Of a stretch of 45,963 nt of DNA, positions 18,222 through 25,918 are shown piece by piece. The notes under the pieces were generated by a model. That model was not told where the DNA came from. It was given only the letters and a program-made list of their open reading frames with translations, and made no database searches. Source of the stretch: Robiginitomaculum sp. (GTDB lineage Bacteria; Pseudomonadota; Alphaproteobacteria; Caulobacterales; Maricaulaceae); assembly GCA_016763315.1 (NCBI GenBank), contig JAESTZ010000036.1, positions 1 through 45,963 on the forward strand. Reading direction: 5' to 3'. Each line of letters opens with the position of its first letter. Positions within the stretch are counted from its first letter, which is position 1. Position numbers and translations under genes: made by a program.

Positions 18222-18959
18222 CTACAATAAAATCAATTGGTTTGCACCTAACGGGCTCGCAACGCTTAACTGTTCACAATTTTCAAAACCATGACCCTTT
18301 ACTGCCATGTAATTACAATATTGAATATTGGGCATATCGCGAGTGATAAAACGTAAATGCTCTAAACCAACCGGCAATACTCGATAAAAATTAAACCCTA
18401 GGCCATTTAAAAACTGAAAATTATTTTCGATTGACTGTCCAGATTCAATCCACGCGAAAGAGTATTCGAATAATATTGCGGCTTGCTCTGCTTCCTCTAA
18501 CATGGACTTGGCGCCACGCATCACTCCAGCCTCATGGCCTTCAGTATCTATTTTGATAAAAATATTTATCAAATCAACTGATTCTGCCGACAAAACGCCA
18601 TCTAAAGTTTTCACCGGCACAGTAATTTCATGCATGTCATCTTGAAATCTACTGGTCATCAACTTGCGAGGTGAAAGAGACGAGGTCTCATGGTGTTTTG
18701 GGTGAACAAAAAATGAAACATCCTGCCCTTCGAGCTCATCTAAAGCCAACAAAGGTAAATCAGGGTATTGCTCTAACGCTCGCTTGGTAAAAATTCCTTT
18801 ATTGGCGCCCACGTCCAAAAACAAACTCAAATCAGTTTGCAGAAAATAATCAAAACATAAATATTCGCCATTGGTATTGGGGTCGCCATTACCCAAACCA
18901 TTAGCAAATTCCCAAGCCCGCTGCTGCTCTCGTTGCTTTAGAAAATCAGAAATACGCAA
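18222..18959 (-). CDS. FkbM family methyltransferase
   Basis: A 245-residue SAM-dependent methyltransferase. Motif I is FLDVGANKGIFTKRAL (about 48-63) and the FkbM signature is IKIDTEGHEAGVMRGA, followed by a glutamate strand (AAILFEYSF). The family O-methylates sugars and natural products. The first codon is a TTG with GGGAG seven bases upstream; no in-frame ATG is nearby. It lies between sciP and fliF on the same strand, inside the flagellar block, which invites a role in methylating a flagellar or surface glycan. That role is inference from position only; no flagellin or glycosyltransferase gene is in the window. Confidence 0.87.
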   Translation of the reverse strand: MRISDFLKQREQQRAWEFANGLGNGDPNTNGEYLCFDYFLQTDLSLFLDVGANKGIFTKRALEQYPDLPLLALDELEGQDVSFFVHPKHHETSSLSPRKLMTSRFQDDMHEITVPVKTLDGVLSAESVDLINIFIKIDTEGHEAGVMRGAKSMLEEAEQAAILFEYSFAWIESGQSIENNFQFLNGLGFNFYRVLPVGLEHLRFITRDMPNIQYCNYMAVKGHGFENCEQLSVASPLGANQLILL

Positions 18960-19027
18960 GGCACCACTCCCTTTGATATACGCTGATCAAAGGTATGGTG
19001 CCAAAACAGTAAATAAAATTAAAAGAA

Positions 19028-19300
19028 TTATCGGTATTCTTGAACTCTTGTCGCCCGCAATCCGGCCAAACCATAACGATCAATTGATTGCTGCCAGCCA
19101 AGAAACTCTTCAACCGTTAACCGGTACCTAACACAGGCATCTTCAAGAGTAAGCAACCCGCCACGAACTGCTGCAACTACTTCGGCTTTGCGACGTATTA
19201 CCCAGCGGCGAGTTGTTGGTTTTGGTAGATCAGCCAATGTAAGCGGAGCACCATCCGGCCCCAAAATCATTGTTTCGCGTTCTTTGCGTTCGTAACCCAT
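19028..19300 (-). CDS. sciP: SciP/DUF1153 small CtrA-inhibitory protein
   Basis: About 90 residues, nearly all conserved in the DUF1153 family: LGPDGAPLTLADLPKP, TRRWVIRRKAEVVAAVRGGL, LTLEDACVRYRLTVEEFLGW and GLAGLRATRVQEYR. The core is a helix-turn-helix. In Caulobacter SciP binds CtrA at its promoters in the swarmer cell and blocks RNA polymerase recruitment, restricting CtrA-activated flagellar genes to the right cell-cycle phase. ATG at 19300 is chosen because GGA lies about ten bases upstream; an ATG at 19309 has it too close. The position next to flgE and near fliF agrees with Caulobacter gene order as I remember it. Confidence 0.93.
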   Translation of the reverse strand: MGYERKERETMILGPDGAPLTLADLPKPTTRRWVIRRKAEVVAAVRGGLLTLEDACVRYRLTVEEFLGWQQSIDRYGLAGLRATRVQEYR

Positions 19301-19430
19301 ATTACACATTCCATTTATTGTTTTTATTTTTCAGGCTTTTTGCCTTTGGAAGATGCACCATAACCACAAGGCTTAAACATCTAGCAAAAGAAGCTGGTAA
19401 AATTGCCTGTAAATAATTCAATCCAATTTT

Positions 19431-19474
19431 AGGAAAATACCGCTCAATCCAATTAAGGACTAAGCGGTTTTCCT
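19431..19474 (-). terminator. Strong hairpin just after flgE
   Basis: AGGAAA and ACCGCT on the left pair with AGCGGT and TTTCCT on the right, with a two-base bulge; TCC/GGA forms an inner stem. It begins 9 bases after the flgE stop. On the minus strand the stem ends in a short U-poor tail, so it is a weak intrinsic terminator or a 3'-end stabiliser separating flgE from sciP. The remaining 19301-19430 is AT-rich leader DNA where a sciP promoter should lie; I see no full CtrA box. Confidence 0.5.
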
Positions 19475-19482
19475 AACCCCTA

Positions 19483-20868
19483 TTAACGTTTGATCCTGAT
19501 TAGCTCATCAAGCATTTCATCAGCAGTAGTGATAATTTTCGATGATGCCGAATAAGCTCGCTGTACCGATATAAGGTCAGTAAACTCTTCAGCCAGATCA
19601 ACATTGGAACCTTCCAGTGCCTGTGAAGCAATCGACCCGGCTAATTGACCAGCCTGTCTTAGAGACATTGCTCCTGACTGGGTGGTTTCTCGATAAGCAC
19701 CGCCATCAGCAGCGTTTAAGCCATTGGCGTTAGAAAATGTTGCTACCGGTAATTGATAAATTTTGCGGGAAACCCCATTAGTAAAGTTCGCTGAAACAAA
19801 CCCCTCACGATCAATACTTACCCCAAGCAAATTACCAAATGCCGAGCCATTTACATTTACCGAACTAAATCCGGAAGTAGCGTCAAACTGAGTTAATCCA
19901 CCGACCCCGTTGGTACCGTTTAAATCCAAAGAAATAGTCTGGGCAGCAATACCTGCGCCCTCGGCCCAACGAACCGCACCTGCGCCAGGCACACCAGAGT
20001 CAGAGGCCAATATCGGTAACGAAGTTGGTAATGTTGAACCGGCTGTATTAATGGTTCCATCGGCATTAAACACCACAGTTCCGGTTGCCAATTGTCCATC
20101 AACCAAGCCGGCTCCGCCAACCACATCACTAGCCGGGGAAGAATAAATTTCAACATTCCAAGTATTAGCCGCAGTTGCGTCTTTCAAAAACGCCACTTTC
20201 AAATTACGAACTCCGCCAAGTGAATCAAAAACCTGAACCGAGCGTTCAAAATCAGCAGTTATTGCGCCAGAAGCCATATTATTGGCACTTGTCGCTCCGT
20301 TATAGGTTGCGGCACTGGCGGAAATTGTCTGTGTTGATAATAAATTACCATTCAAAGAAAGCGCAGTGCTAGCCTCTGCAACACCACTTACACTACTTAC
20401 ATTAACCGTAGATAATGCAGATGTATTAGTCGAATTGGTATTAAAACTACCATCAGCTTCGGATTGCCAACCTTGTAAGTAATAACCAGCTGAATTGCGT
20501 AAATTTCCGCTCTCGTCAGGACTAAAAGCCCCGGCTCTGGTGTATAATAAATTAGGTCGGGTTCCTGTAGAGCCGGCTTGCTCGGTAACAGCAAAAAACC
20601 CATTACCAGCAATGGCCATATCAGTAGTGGACGAAGCAGACTGTATCAAACCTTGTTGTGATATCTGTCTTCGACCTTCGGCGGATACCCCACCACCAGA
20701 GGCCAGTACGTTATTGGTTTGCGAGGATACCAAGGCTGAAAAATCTGTTCTGGTTCGTTTATAACCAACAGTATTGATATTGGCGATGTTATTGGAAATC
20801 CCGGATAAAGCACTTGAGTTTGCTCGTAATCCCTGAACCCCGATATTCAATGCGGCATATAATGACAT
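19483..20868 (-). CDS. flgE: Flagellar hook protein FlgE
   Basis: A 461-residue hook subunit. The N-terminus MSLYAALNIGVQGLRANS with SGISNNIANINTVGYKRT is the flagellar rod/hook signature, and the C-terminus has SNVDLAEEFTDLISVQRAY followed by a coiled coil (ITTADEMLDELIRI). The middle is the Ser/Thr/Gly-rich D1-D2 region. The start ATG has AGGGAG upstream. The FlgD cap assembles it on the rod. flgD ends about 98 bases upstream, and that gap holds an inverted repeat. Identification is firm. Confidence 0.96.
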   Translation of the reverse strand: MSLYAALNIGVQGLRANSSALSGISNNIANINTVGYKRTRTDFSALVSSQTNNVLASGGGVSAEGRRQISQQGLIQSASSTTDMAIAGNGFFAVTEQAGSTGTRPNLLYTRAGAFSPDESGNLRNSAGYYLQGWQSEADGSFNTNSTNTSALSTVNVSSVSGVAEASTALSLNGNLLSTQTISASAATYNGATSANNMASGAITADFERSVQVFDSLGGVRNLKVAFLKDATAANTWNVEIYSSPASDVVGGAGLVDGQLATGTVVFNADGTINTAGSTLPTSLPILASDSGVPGAGAVRWAEGAGIAAQTISLDLNGTNGVGGLTQFDATSGFSSVNVNGSAFGNLLGVSIDREGFVSANFTNGVSRKIYQLPVATFSNANGLNAADGGAYRETTQSGAMSLRQAGQLAGSIASQALEGSNVDLAEEFTDLISVQRAYSASSKIITTADEMLDELIRIKR

Positions 20869-20928
20869 TTGTGCGCTCCCTTTATTGTTTGACGCTTATT
20901 TTTGGAGGAGCTTCTGCTGTTAATATTA

Positions 20929-20950
20929 CAGGCAAACTATTCTGTGCCTG
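20929..20950. promoter_or_regulatory. Inverted repeat CAGGCA-N10-TGCCTG upstream of flgE
   Basis: A perfect 6-bp inverted repeat centred about 70 bases before flgE. On the minus strand it reads AGGCAC...TTTGC, which resembles the two sigma-54 elements, but the GG-to-GC distance is 13 rather than 10 bases, so I do not call it a promoter. It may be a regulator site or an mRNA hairpin. Confidence 0.35.
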
Positions 20951-20966
20951 ATTATATAATTCAATT

Positions 20967-21635
20967 TCAAACGGCACTTGCCTGCCGTACTGATAAGATG
21001 TCTGTGAAAGATACTCTGATATCACCGAGCAATAATGCCGGTTCTCCATTGGCAAAATCTACACCGGTTACAATACCTTTTACCGATGTTGAAACAGGAA
21101 TTGACTGCCCTGTGTCGTCTGTAGAAGTAACCTGAATTGAATATGCACCATCAGTAAGTTGGTTGCCAAAATTATCTTTTCCGTCCCAATTAAACTGCTG
21201 CAAGCCGGTTTCAGTCTTACCCGCGGCTTCAAAAACCACTTTGCCATTACTATCAGATATCACCACATTGGTGGTAATTGCCGGCCGATCCAATGCATAC
21301 GACCAATTTGCCTGCCCATTTTGCAACGGAGCCGATGTCGTAGATAAAGTTGCTTCCTTACCGATAAATGAAACCGCTGCCGTAGAAGAAGTAACGGCGC
21401 TTTGGCTGACCAGAGTTTCTAGGTTTTTATTTTGGGCAATTTGTTGCTCAACACTGGAGAACTGCACCAACTGGCCAACAAACTCCGTTGAATCAAGCGG
21501 ACTTAACGGATCTTGATTTTGCAATTGAGCCGTTAATAACGTCAAAAATGTATCAAAATTATCCGCCAGACCATTTGCTGCATCTGCCTGTGCCTGCGGA
21601 GTAACACTTTGCCCGATAGAAGTAATTGCTGACAT
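20967..21635 (-). CDS. flgD: Flagellar hook assembly protein FlgD
   Basis: A 222-residue hook cap. The conserved N-terminal block DTFLTLLTAQLQNQDPLSPLD-like (LTAQLQNQDPL and STEFVGQLVQFSSVEQQ) drives export and assembly; a FlgD Ig-like/TUDOR C-terminal part (VVISDSNGKVVFEAAGKTE, FNWDGKDNFGNQLTDGAYSI) follows. It starts four bases after fliK ends, so the two are probably co-transcribed and coupled. Normal length. Confidence 0.95.
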   Translation of the reverse strand: MSAITSIGQSVTPQAQADAANGLADNFDTFLTLLTAQLQNQDPLSPLDSTEFVGQLVQFSSVEQQIAQNKNLETLVSQSAVTSSTAAVSFIGKEATLSTTSAPLQNGQANWSYALDRPAITTNVVISDSNGKVVFEAAGKTETGLQQFNWDGKDNFGNQLTDGAYSIQVTSTDDTGQSIPVSTSVKGIVTGVDFANGEPALLLGDIRVSFTDILSVRQASAV

Positions 21636-21639
21636 TATC

Positions 21640-23124
21640 TTAAACCCTTATATCAATGCGGTTATCTGATACCAACCAATAGCCGTATCCAGTATCAATT
21701 TCAGGTATGTCAGCAGATGAAGTGAGCGACATTATTTGCGCCAACACCTGCTTATCAACCTGTTCTTGACTGTCATCGTTTTGTTGGCCGGATCCGCTAT
21801 TTTCTTGCTGTAATTGAAACTCTAAATCGTTTGATCCCAGATCAAATCCTTCGCGCATCAAAGCCCGACGTAAGGAATCCGCTGACCTTTGCATATCTTG
21901 TAAAACTTCCGGATTTTCAACGATCATGACCGCCTGCACACGATTATCAGAGGTCATTTCCATTTTGACCTCAATGCGGCCTAATTGCGGAGGATCCAGC
22001 CGCATTTCGAATTTTGTTGCTCCGCCTACTGCACGCATTGCCAAACGAGCCGCAAATTTAGATACTGTTTCAGCACCGATTTTGGCAGACAGAGCCGGAT
22101 TAGTAGCTAGGTTATTCAAACTGCTTGAGCTTTGCAATGCAGTCTTATTTATAGTAGTAGATGACCCTGCTTCTGGTTCTGCTACAAGTCCGAAATCACT
22201 TGTCCGCGCTTGCACAATGCTCAGCGTATCAACCGGTACTATTGCCAACGGTATTGGTGCCTGATTGTTAGCAGTTACAGCGGCTATTATATTATTGGCT
22301 ACAGGAACTTGTTGTCCACTTTGCGCTGCGACCGAAACAGTATTAGATATAAGAGGTTGTGAGCTAGCAGGGGGTATATTTTGTCCTGTAGCAGAAACCG
22401 CAGAACTTACCGGTTGAGAAGCACTCACCGGAGCTCGCCGGTTCTCAAGACGCGAAGCAGCCGGCCCGACAAGTTCACTTTTAACCGGTGACAAAACAGC
22501 TCCGGCCAATATTTGCGTAGAGCCCACAAGGTTTACTTGTGCAGCTTGTTGCGAGGCAACAGGGGAATTTGCAGATTTCCCGGCCACAATACCGATCTGG
22601 ATTTGAGTGTTCACCAGTGGTTTTTCACCGGGGCTCATTTCTGGTATCACTTGCGGAATTACCACATTCTTCTGACCATTAGGAACAATTGGCAGGCCGC
22701 TTACCTCTGGACCCTGTCCGATCACAATTCCTGTATTCTTGTTCGGTTGAACTATTGGCAGACCGCTCACTTCCGGGCCTTGGCCGGGTTGCGGCGTTAT
22801 GAGCAAACCCTGCTTTACAGGAATTATTGGTAAAATATTGTAAACAGGATCAGCTGGTACAGTGCTATCCGCAGTTACTTCTACTTTAGAAGCATAAGCA
22901 AACACAGATGCCCCCGTTGCAGCTTCGGGTGCTGTTGCGCTTAAAACAGATCCATTTAATAAATTTGCGAAATTACCTTCTAGTGAGTTACTGTCTGGAA
23001 AATTGGGATTTTCAGAATTACTGGTTCCAAAATTAGCAACTACAGACGATCTGTTATTGCCAATATTGGCAATTTGCGTCGTTCCCAACAAATTAAAATT
23101 TGCTACACTCATACTAACACCCAT
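21640..23124 (-). CDS. fliK: Flagellar hook-length control protein FliK
   Basis: About 494 residues from an ATG at 23124; GTG at 23130 and ATG at 23112 are alternatives. The first 350 residues are low-complexity, rich in Pro, Val, Gln and Ala, as expected for the molecular ruler, and contain a 22-residue tandem duplication around GQGPEVSGLPIV. The C-terminal Flg_hook domain is clear: MRLDPPQLGRIEVKMEM, VMIVENPEVLQDMQRSADSLRRAL and GFDLGSNDLEFQLQQ. It is exported, measures the hook, and switches secretion at FlhB. It heads the fliK-flgD-flgE unit behind a sigma-54-type promoter. Confidence 0.9.
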   Translation of the reverse strand: MGVSMSVANFNLLGTTQIANIGNNRSSVVANFGTSNSENPNFPDSNSLEGNFANLLNGSVLSATAPEAATGASVFAYASKVEVTADSTVPADPVYNILPIIPVKQGLLITPQPGQGPEVSGLPIVQPNKNTGIVIGQGPEVSGLPIVPNGQKNVVIPQVIPEMSPGEKPLVNTQIQIGIVAGKSANSPVASQQAAQVNLVGSTQILAGAVLSPVKSELVGPAASRLENRRAPVSASQPVSSAVSATGQNIPPASSQPLISNTVSVAAQSGQQVPVANNIIAAVTANNQAPIPLAIVPVDTLSIVQARTSDFGLVAEPEAGSSTTINKTALQSSSSLNNLATNPALSAKIGAETVSKFAARLAMRAVGGATKFEMRLDPPQLGRIEVKMEMTSDNRVQAVMIVENPEVLQDMQRSADSLRRALMREGFDLGSNDLEFQLQQENSGSGQQNDDSQEQVDKQVLAQIMSLTSSADIPEIDTGYGYWLVSDNRIDIRV

Positions 23125-23161
23125 ATTCACGCATCATTTCGTGCGCTTCACCATTGAATAA

Positions 23162-23177
23162 GCAAACTTCACGCCAA
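23162..23177 (-). promoter_or_regulatory. Sigma-54-type promoter for fliK-flgD-flgE
   Basis: On the minus strand the site reads TTGGCGTGAAGTTTGC: GG and GC are separated by exactly 10 bases, with a TTTGC -12 box. The predicted start of transcription is near 23150, some 26 bases before the fliK ATG. It matches the flgK-side element at 13 of 16 positions. Confidence 0.7.
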
Positions 23178-23352
23178 CATTATCTGTCAGCTATCCTATT
23201 GTATTTTAAGGTTTATTTTGGAACACAAGTTATAATCACCGCTAATTGCCCGGTGAAATTTGCCCATTTTGCGAATCTTGCCGACCTTCAAAGTCAAATC
23301 ATTTCCCATTGAATTATCGAACAATGCTTTAAGTGCTCGCAATCCCCAAGCG

Positions 23353-23382
23353 CCGCATGAAAAAGTGTATGCGGTTTTTCAT
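23353..23382 (+). terminator. Competing hairpins with a T-run
   Basis: CCGCAT (23353-23358) pairs with ATGCGG (23369-23374) just before TTTTT, giving an intrinsic-terminator shape on the plus strand. The same bases can instead form ATGAAAAA (23357-23364) with TTTTTCAT (23375-23382). The two stems exclude each other. A perfect AGGAGG follows near 23388 but has no start codon at a useful distance. Confidence 0.4.
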
Positions 23383-23464
23383 ATACAGGAGGCACGTAAT
23401 TAAAACTGCCACAAAACCGGTTCCCACTTTTGCAGTATATTACTAACTAGGTGCAAGCGCGCCT

Positions 23465-23510
23465 CGGCGACCGTTCGCCGCGCCGTCGCAGGTCATTGCG
23501 AAGCAACCTG
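23465..23510. repeat. GC-rich palindromic intergenic element
   Basis: Two adjacent hairpins: CGGCGA-ccgt-TCGCCG (23465-23480, perfect) and CAGG...TTGC-gaa-GCAA-CCTG (23489-23510, three-base bulge). GC content is far above the surrounding DNA. The preceding bases include aaccggttcccactttt, a phrase common in alphaproteobacterial palindromic repeats. A repetitive extragenic element is more likely than a regulatory site. Confidence 0.55.
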
Positions 23511-23568
23511 ACCGCGAAACAGAACAAGTACCCACTTTTTGGGTCGATGGTGTGCGCCATTAACCATA

Positions 23569-23584
23569 TTGGCCTGACATTTGC
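23569..23584 (+). promoter_or_regulatory. Sigma-54-type promoter for flgK-flgL
   Basis: TTGGCCTGACATTTGC: GG at 23571 and GC at 23583 with exactly 10 bases between, and a good TTTGC. Transcription should start near 23596, leaving a leader of about 190 bases before flgK. It mirrors the fliK-side promoter, so both are expected to be FlbD targets. Confidence 0.7.
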
Positions 23585-23785
23585 GTACTTCTATTTACCG
23601 AAAACTGCTTACGTGTGTCTACTCACCTAAACTTGGAGATAAAACCCTTATGTTTCTGCACCTTAGAGAAAACATATCTAAAGGGTCGAGAAAACAAGGG
23701 TGTAACTTGCCCGGTAGAAACCGCTTTAATCAGGTATTTTCTGCCTGCTTCAAGACAAAGCAACAATCGTTGGAGAAATGATCTT

Positions 23786-25915
23786 ATGTCAATAAGTACG
23801 ATTTTAGGAACAGCTCTTTCAGGACTAAGCGCAAGTCAGGCCGCTTTACGCCAGACCGCCAATAATATTGCCAATGTGAACACGCAAGGTTATGCCAGAA
23901 CTGAAGCTGCTGCTGTTGCCAGAAATGTTGCCGGACGTGGCCTTGGCGTTTCGCAGGCCGAGGTCTCCAGAATAACTGACCGTTTTTTGCTAGGCGCATC
24001 ATTAAGCGCCGGTGCTGATGCCGCTGCATGGCAAGTACGATCAGATATATTAGATCGAGTGCAAGCTCAATTCGGTTCACTTGATAATCCGGGGTCGGTT
24101 TTTTCCAGACTAAGTAAAGCATTTGCCGATATCGGGGTGGCGGCGCAAGATCCAGCTTCCAGTGTTCGCAGGCTACAGGCTGTTGGCTCTATTCGTTCTT
24201 TGATGGATGAATTTGCCAGATTGGATAGAGAAATTCGCTCGGCACGATCCGAAGTACAACAGCAAATCAACTCGGGAATTGACAGCATAAACCAGCTACT
24301 TGGCGAAATAAATAATTTAAATTCCGACATCACCAGAGGTAAAATGCAAGGCGATGCCACCGGTGCTGAAAACCGGCAAGCAGCATTGATTGATGAGCTT
24401 GGAGAGCTGGTAGATGTCAGAATTGAACGCAACGAATTGGGCGCCGCTACGGTTAGAACCCAAAACGGGGTGTTACTGCTTGGTCAATATGCTCTAAAAA
24501 TAGAGAAATCTTCTGGCTCAAACGGAGCTCCGGGAACCAATTACTCGCGTATTAAGGCAACTTTGCCCTCTGGCGCATCGGTTGACCTGCAATCAAGTCT
24601 GCAGGGCGGTAGAATTTACGGTCTTTTGGCCTTGCGAGATGGCGAACTGGCGCAAATGAGTTCTGAGCTTGCCGAATTTGCCAATGGTGCAGCCGAAGCC
24701 TTAAATGATGCTCATGCAAATGCAATTGCAGTTCCACCACCAAGTTCGATAACCGGCCGTAATACTGGATTATTAGCCAGTGATGCCAGCAATTTTACTG
24801 GCGCAACTACATTGGCACTTGTTGACACAGACGGCGCATTAATGCGTCGGGTCGATGTTGATTTTACTGCCGGAACATTGTCGGTTGATGGCGGCGCAAC
24901 GGCCAGCATTGGTTCAACAATCGGCGATCTTGCAACCGCTTTAAACAGTGCCTTTGGCGCGACAGCTAGTGTTAGTTTCGCCAACGGATCCTTGTCTTTA
25001 CAATCTGCAGGAACCAATGGCTTTGGATTTTTACAAGACGATAACAATCCATCTAACCGAGCCGGAAGGTCATTTGCTTCGGTTTTTGGGCTAAATGAAC
25101 TTGTCACTAATGCCAATCCCACAAATTTTGAAACCGGATTAACAGCTACCGACCCGCATGGATTCACTGCCGGAGAAACCTTAAACTATCAAATAACAAC
25201 CAGTGATGGCAGGGTAGCTGCCGAAATTTCCGTAAGCATTTCCGGTAGTAGTATTGGTGACGTTATAAATTCTTTAAATGACACCAGCTCTGGACTGGGG
25301 CGATACGAAACCTACTCACTAGGAGCCAATGGGCAATTATTATCAACTCCGGTAACCGGATCGGAGGGTTATAATATTAAACTTTCCGCCGATAACACCA
25401 CAAGAGTTGGTACTGACCTGTCATTTTCGCAAATATTCGGAGTTGGCGATGCCGTTACCAGTGGCAGAACCGCCTCATTCAAATTACGCCAGGATATTTT
25501 GCGCAATCCGGATCTGCTTTCATTAGCAAAATTAGAATTAAGCGCAACGACAGCTATAGGTGATTTTGTTGCCGGCAAAGGCGACGGGCGCGGCGGATTT
25601 GCAATTCAAAAAGCCCTTGAAACAGCAAGGAGCTTTCAAACAGCAGGCTCACTATCAGCAACCAGCTCTTCATTAGTTGACTTTTCAGGCAGATTTGCAG
25701 TTATCACTGGCTCGAGGGCGGCAAATGCGGATCGCGAGGCTCAAACAGCACGAGGTTTAAGTACCGAAGCGGATTTACGCAGAGCCAATGTCGAGGGCGT
25801 GAACATTGATGAAGAACTGGCCAATATGACCTTATTCCAGCAATCGTATAATGCCGCAGCTAGACTAATACAGGCGGCCAAAGAACTAAATGAAGTTCTT
25901 TTGAGAATGGTGTAA
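23786..25915 (+). CDS. flgK: Flagellar hook-filament junction protein FlgK
   Basis: About 709 residues from the ATG at 23786, which has GGAG ten bases upstream and gives the expected N-terminus (MSISTILGTALSGLSASQAA, then QTANNIANVNTQGYAR). The frame is open upstream, but that extension is Cys- and Arg-rich and unlike FlgK. The C-terminus GVNIDEELANMTLFQQSY with a terminal coiled coil is typical. FlgK is exported after the hook is finished and links hook to filament together with FlgL. The stop is three bases before flgL. Longer than E. coli FlgK, with the extra length in the central surface region. Confidence 0.95.
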   Translation: MSISTILGTALSGLSASQAALRQTANNIANVNTQGYARTEAAAVARNVAGRGLGVSQAEVSRITDRFLLGASLSAGADAAAWQVRSDILDRVQAQFGSLDNPGSVFSRLSKAFADIGVAAQDPASSVRRLQAVGSIRSLMDEFARLDREIRSARSEVQQQINSGIDSINQLLGEINNLNSDITRGKMQGDATGAENRQAALIDELGELVDVRIERNELGAATVRTQNGVLLLGQYALKIEKSSGSNGAPGTNYSRIKATLPSGASVDLQSSLQGGRIYGLLALRDGELAQMSSELAEFANGAAEALNDAHANAIAVPPPSSITGRNTGLLASDASNFTGATTLALVDTDGALMRRVDVDFTAGTLSVDGGATASIGSTIGDLATALNSAFGATASVSFANGSLSLQSAGTNGFGFLQDDNNPSNRAGRSFASVFGLNELVTNANPTNFETGLTATDPHGFTAGETLNYQITTSDGRVAAEISVSISGSSIGDVINSLNDTSSGLGRYETYSLGANGQLLSTPVTGSEGYNIKLSADNTTRVGTDLSFSQIFGVGDAVTSGRTASFKLRQDILRNPDLLSLAKLELSATTAIGDFVAGKGDGRGGFAIQKALETARSFQTAGSLSATSSSLVDFSGRFAVITGSRAANADREAQTARGLSTEADLRRANVEGVNIDEELANMTLFQQSYNAAARLIQAAKELNEVLLRMV

Positions 25916-25918
25916 AAT

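Larger units (their letters stand above)
23125..23785. other. Divergent fliK/flgK regulatory interval
   Basis: This 661-base gap, the longest without a gene, separates divergent fliK and flgK. From left to right it holds a minus-strand sigma-54 promoter (23162-23177), a pair of mutually exclusive hairpins (23353-23382), a stretch of palindromic repeat-like DNA (about 23400-23510), a half CtrA-like motif TTAACCAT near 23561, and a plus-strand sigma-54 promoter (23569-23584). The leader of flgK is about 190 bases. The frame of flgK stays open 57 codons upstream, but that part lacks the family N-terminus and I treat it as leader. Confidence 0.7.

Noticed and set aside
20929-20950. Sigma-54 promoter for flgE
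   Set aside because: AGGCAC and TTTGC are present but the GG-to-GC spacing is 13 rather than 10.
23386-23445. Small ORF after AGGAGG
   Set aside because: No ATG, GTG or TTG at a useful distance; only an ATT-started frame of about 15 codons, which is not convincing.
23615-23785. Upstream extension of flgK by 57 codons
   Set aside because: It lacks the FlgK N-terminal motif and lies before a good ribosome site at the ATG of 23786.
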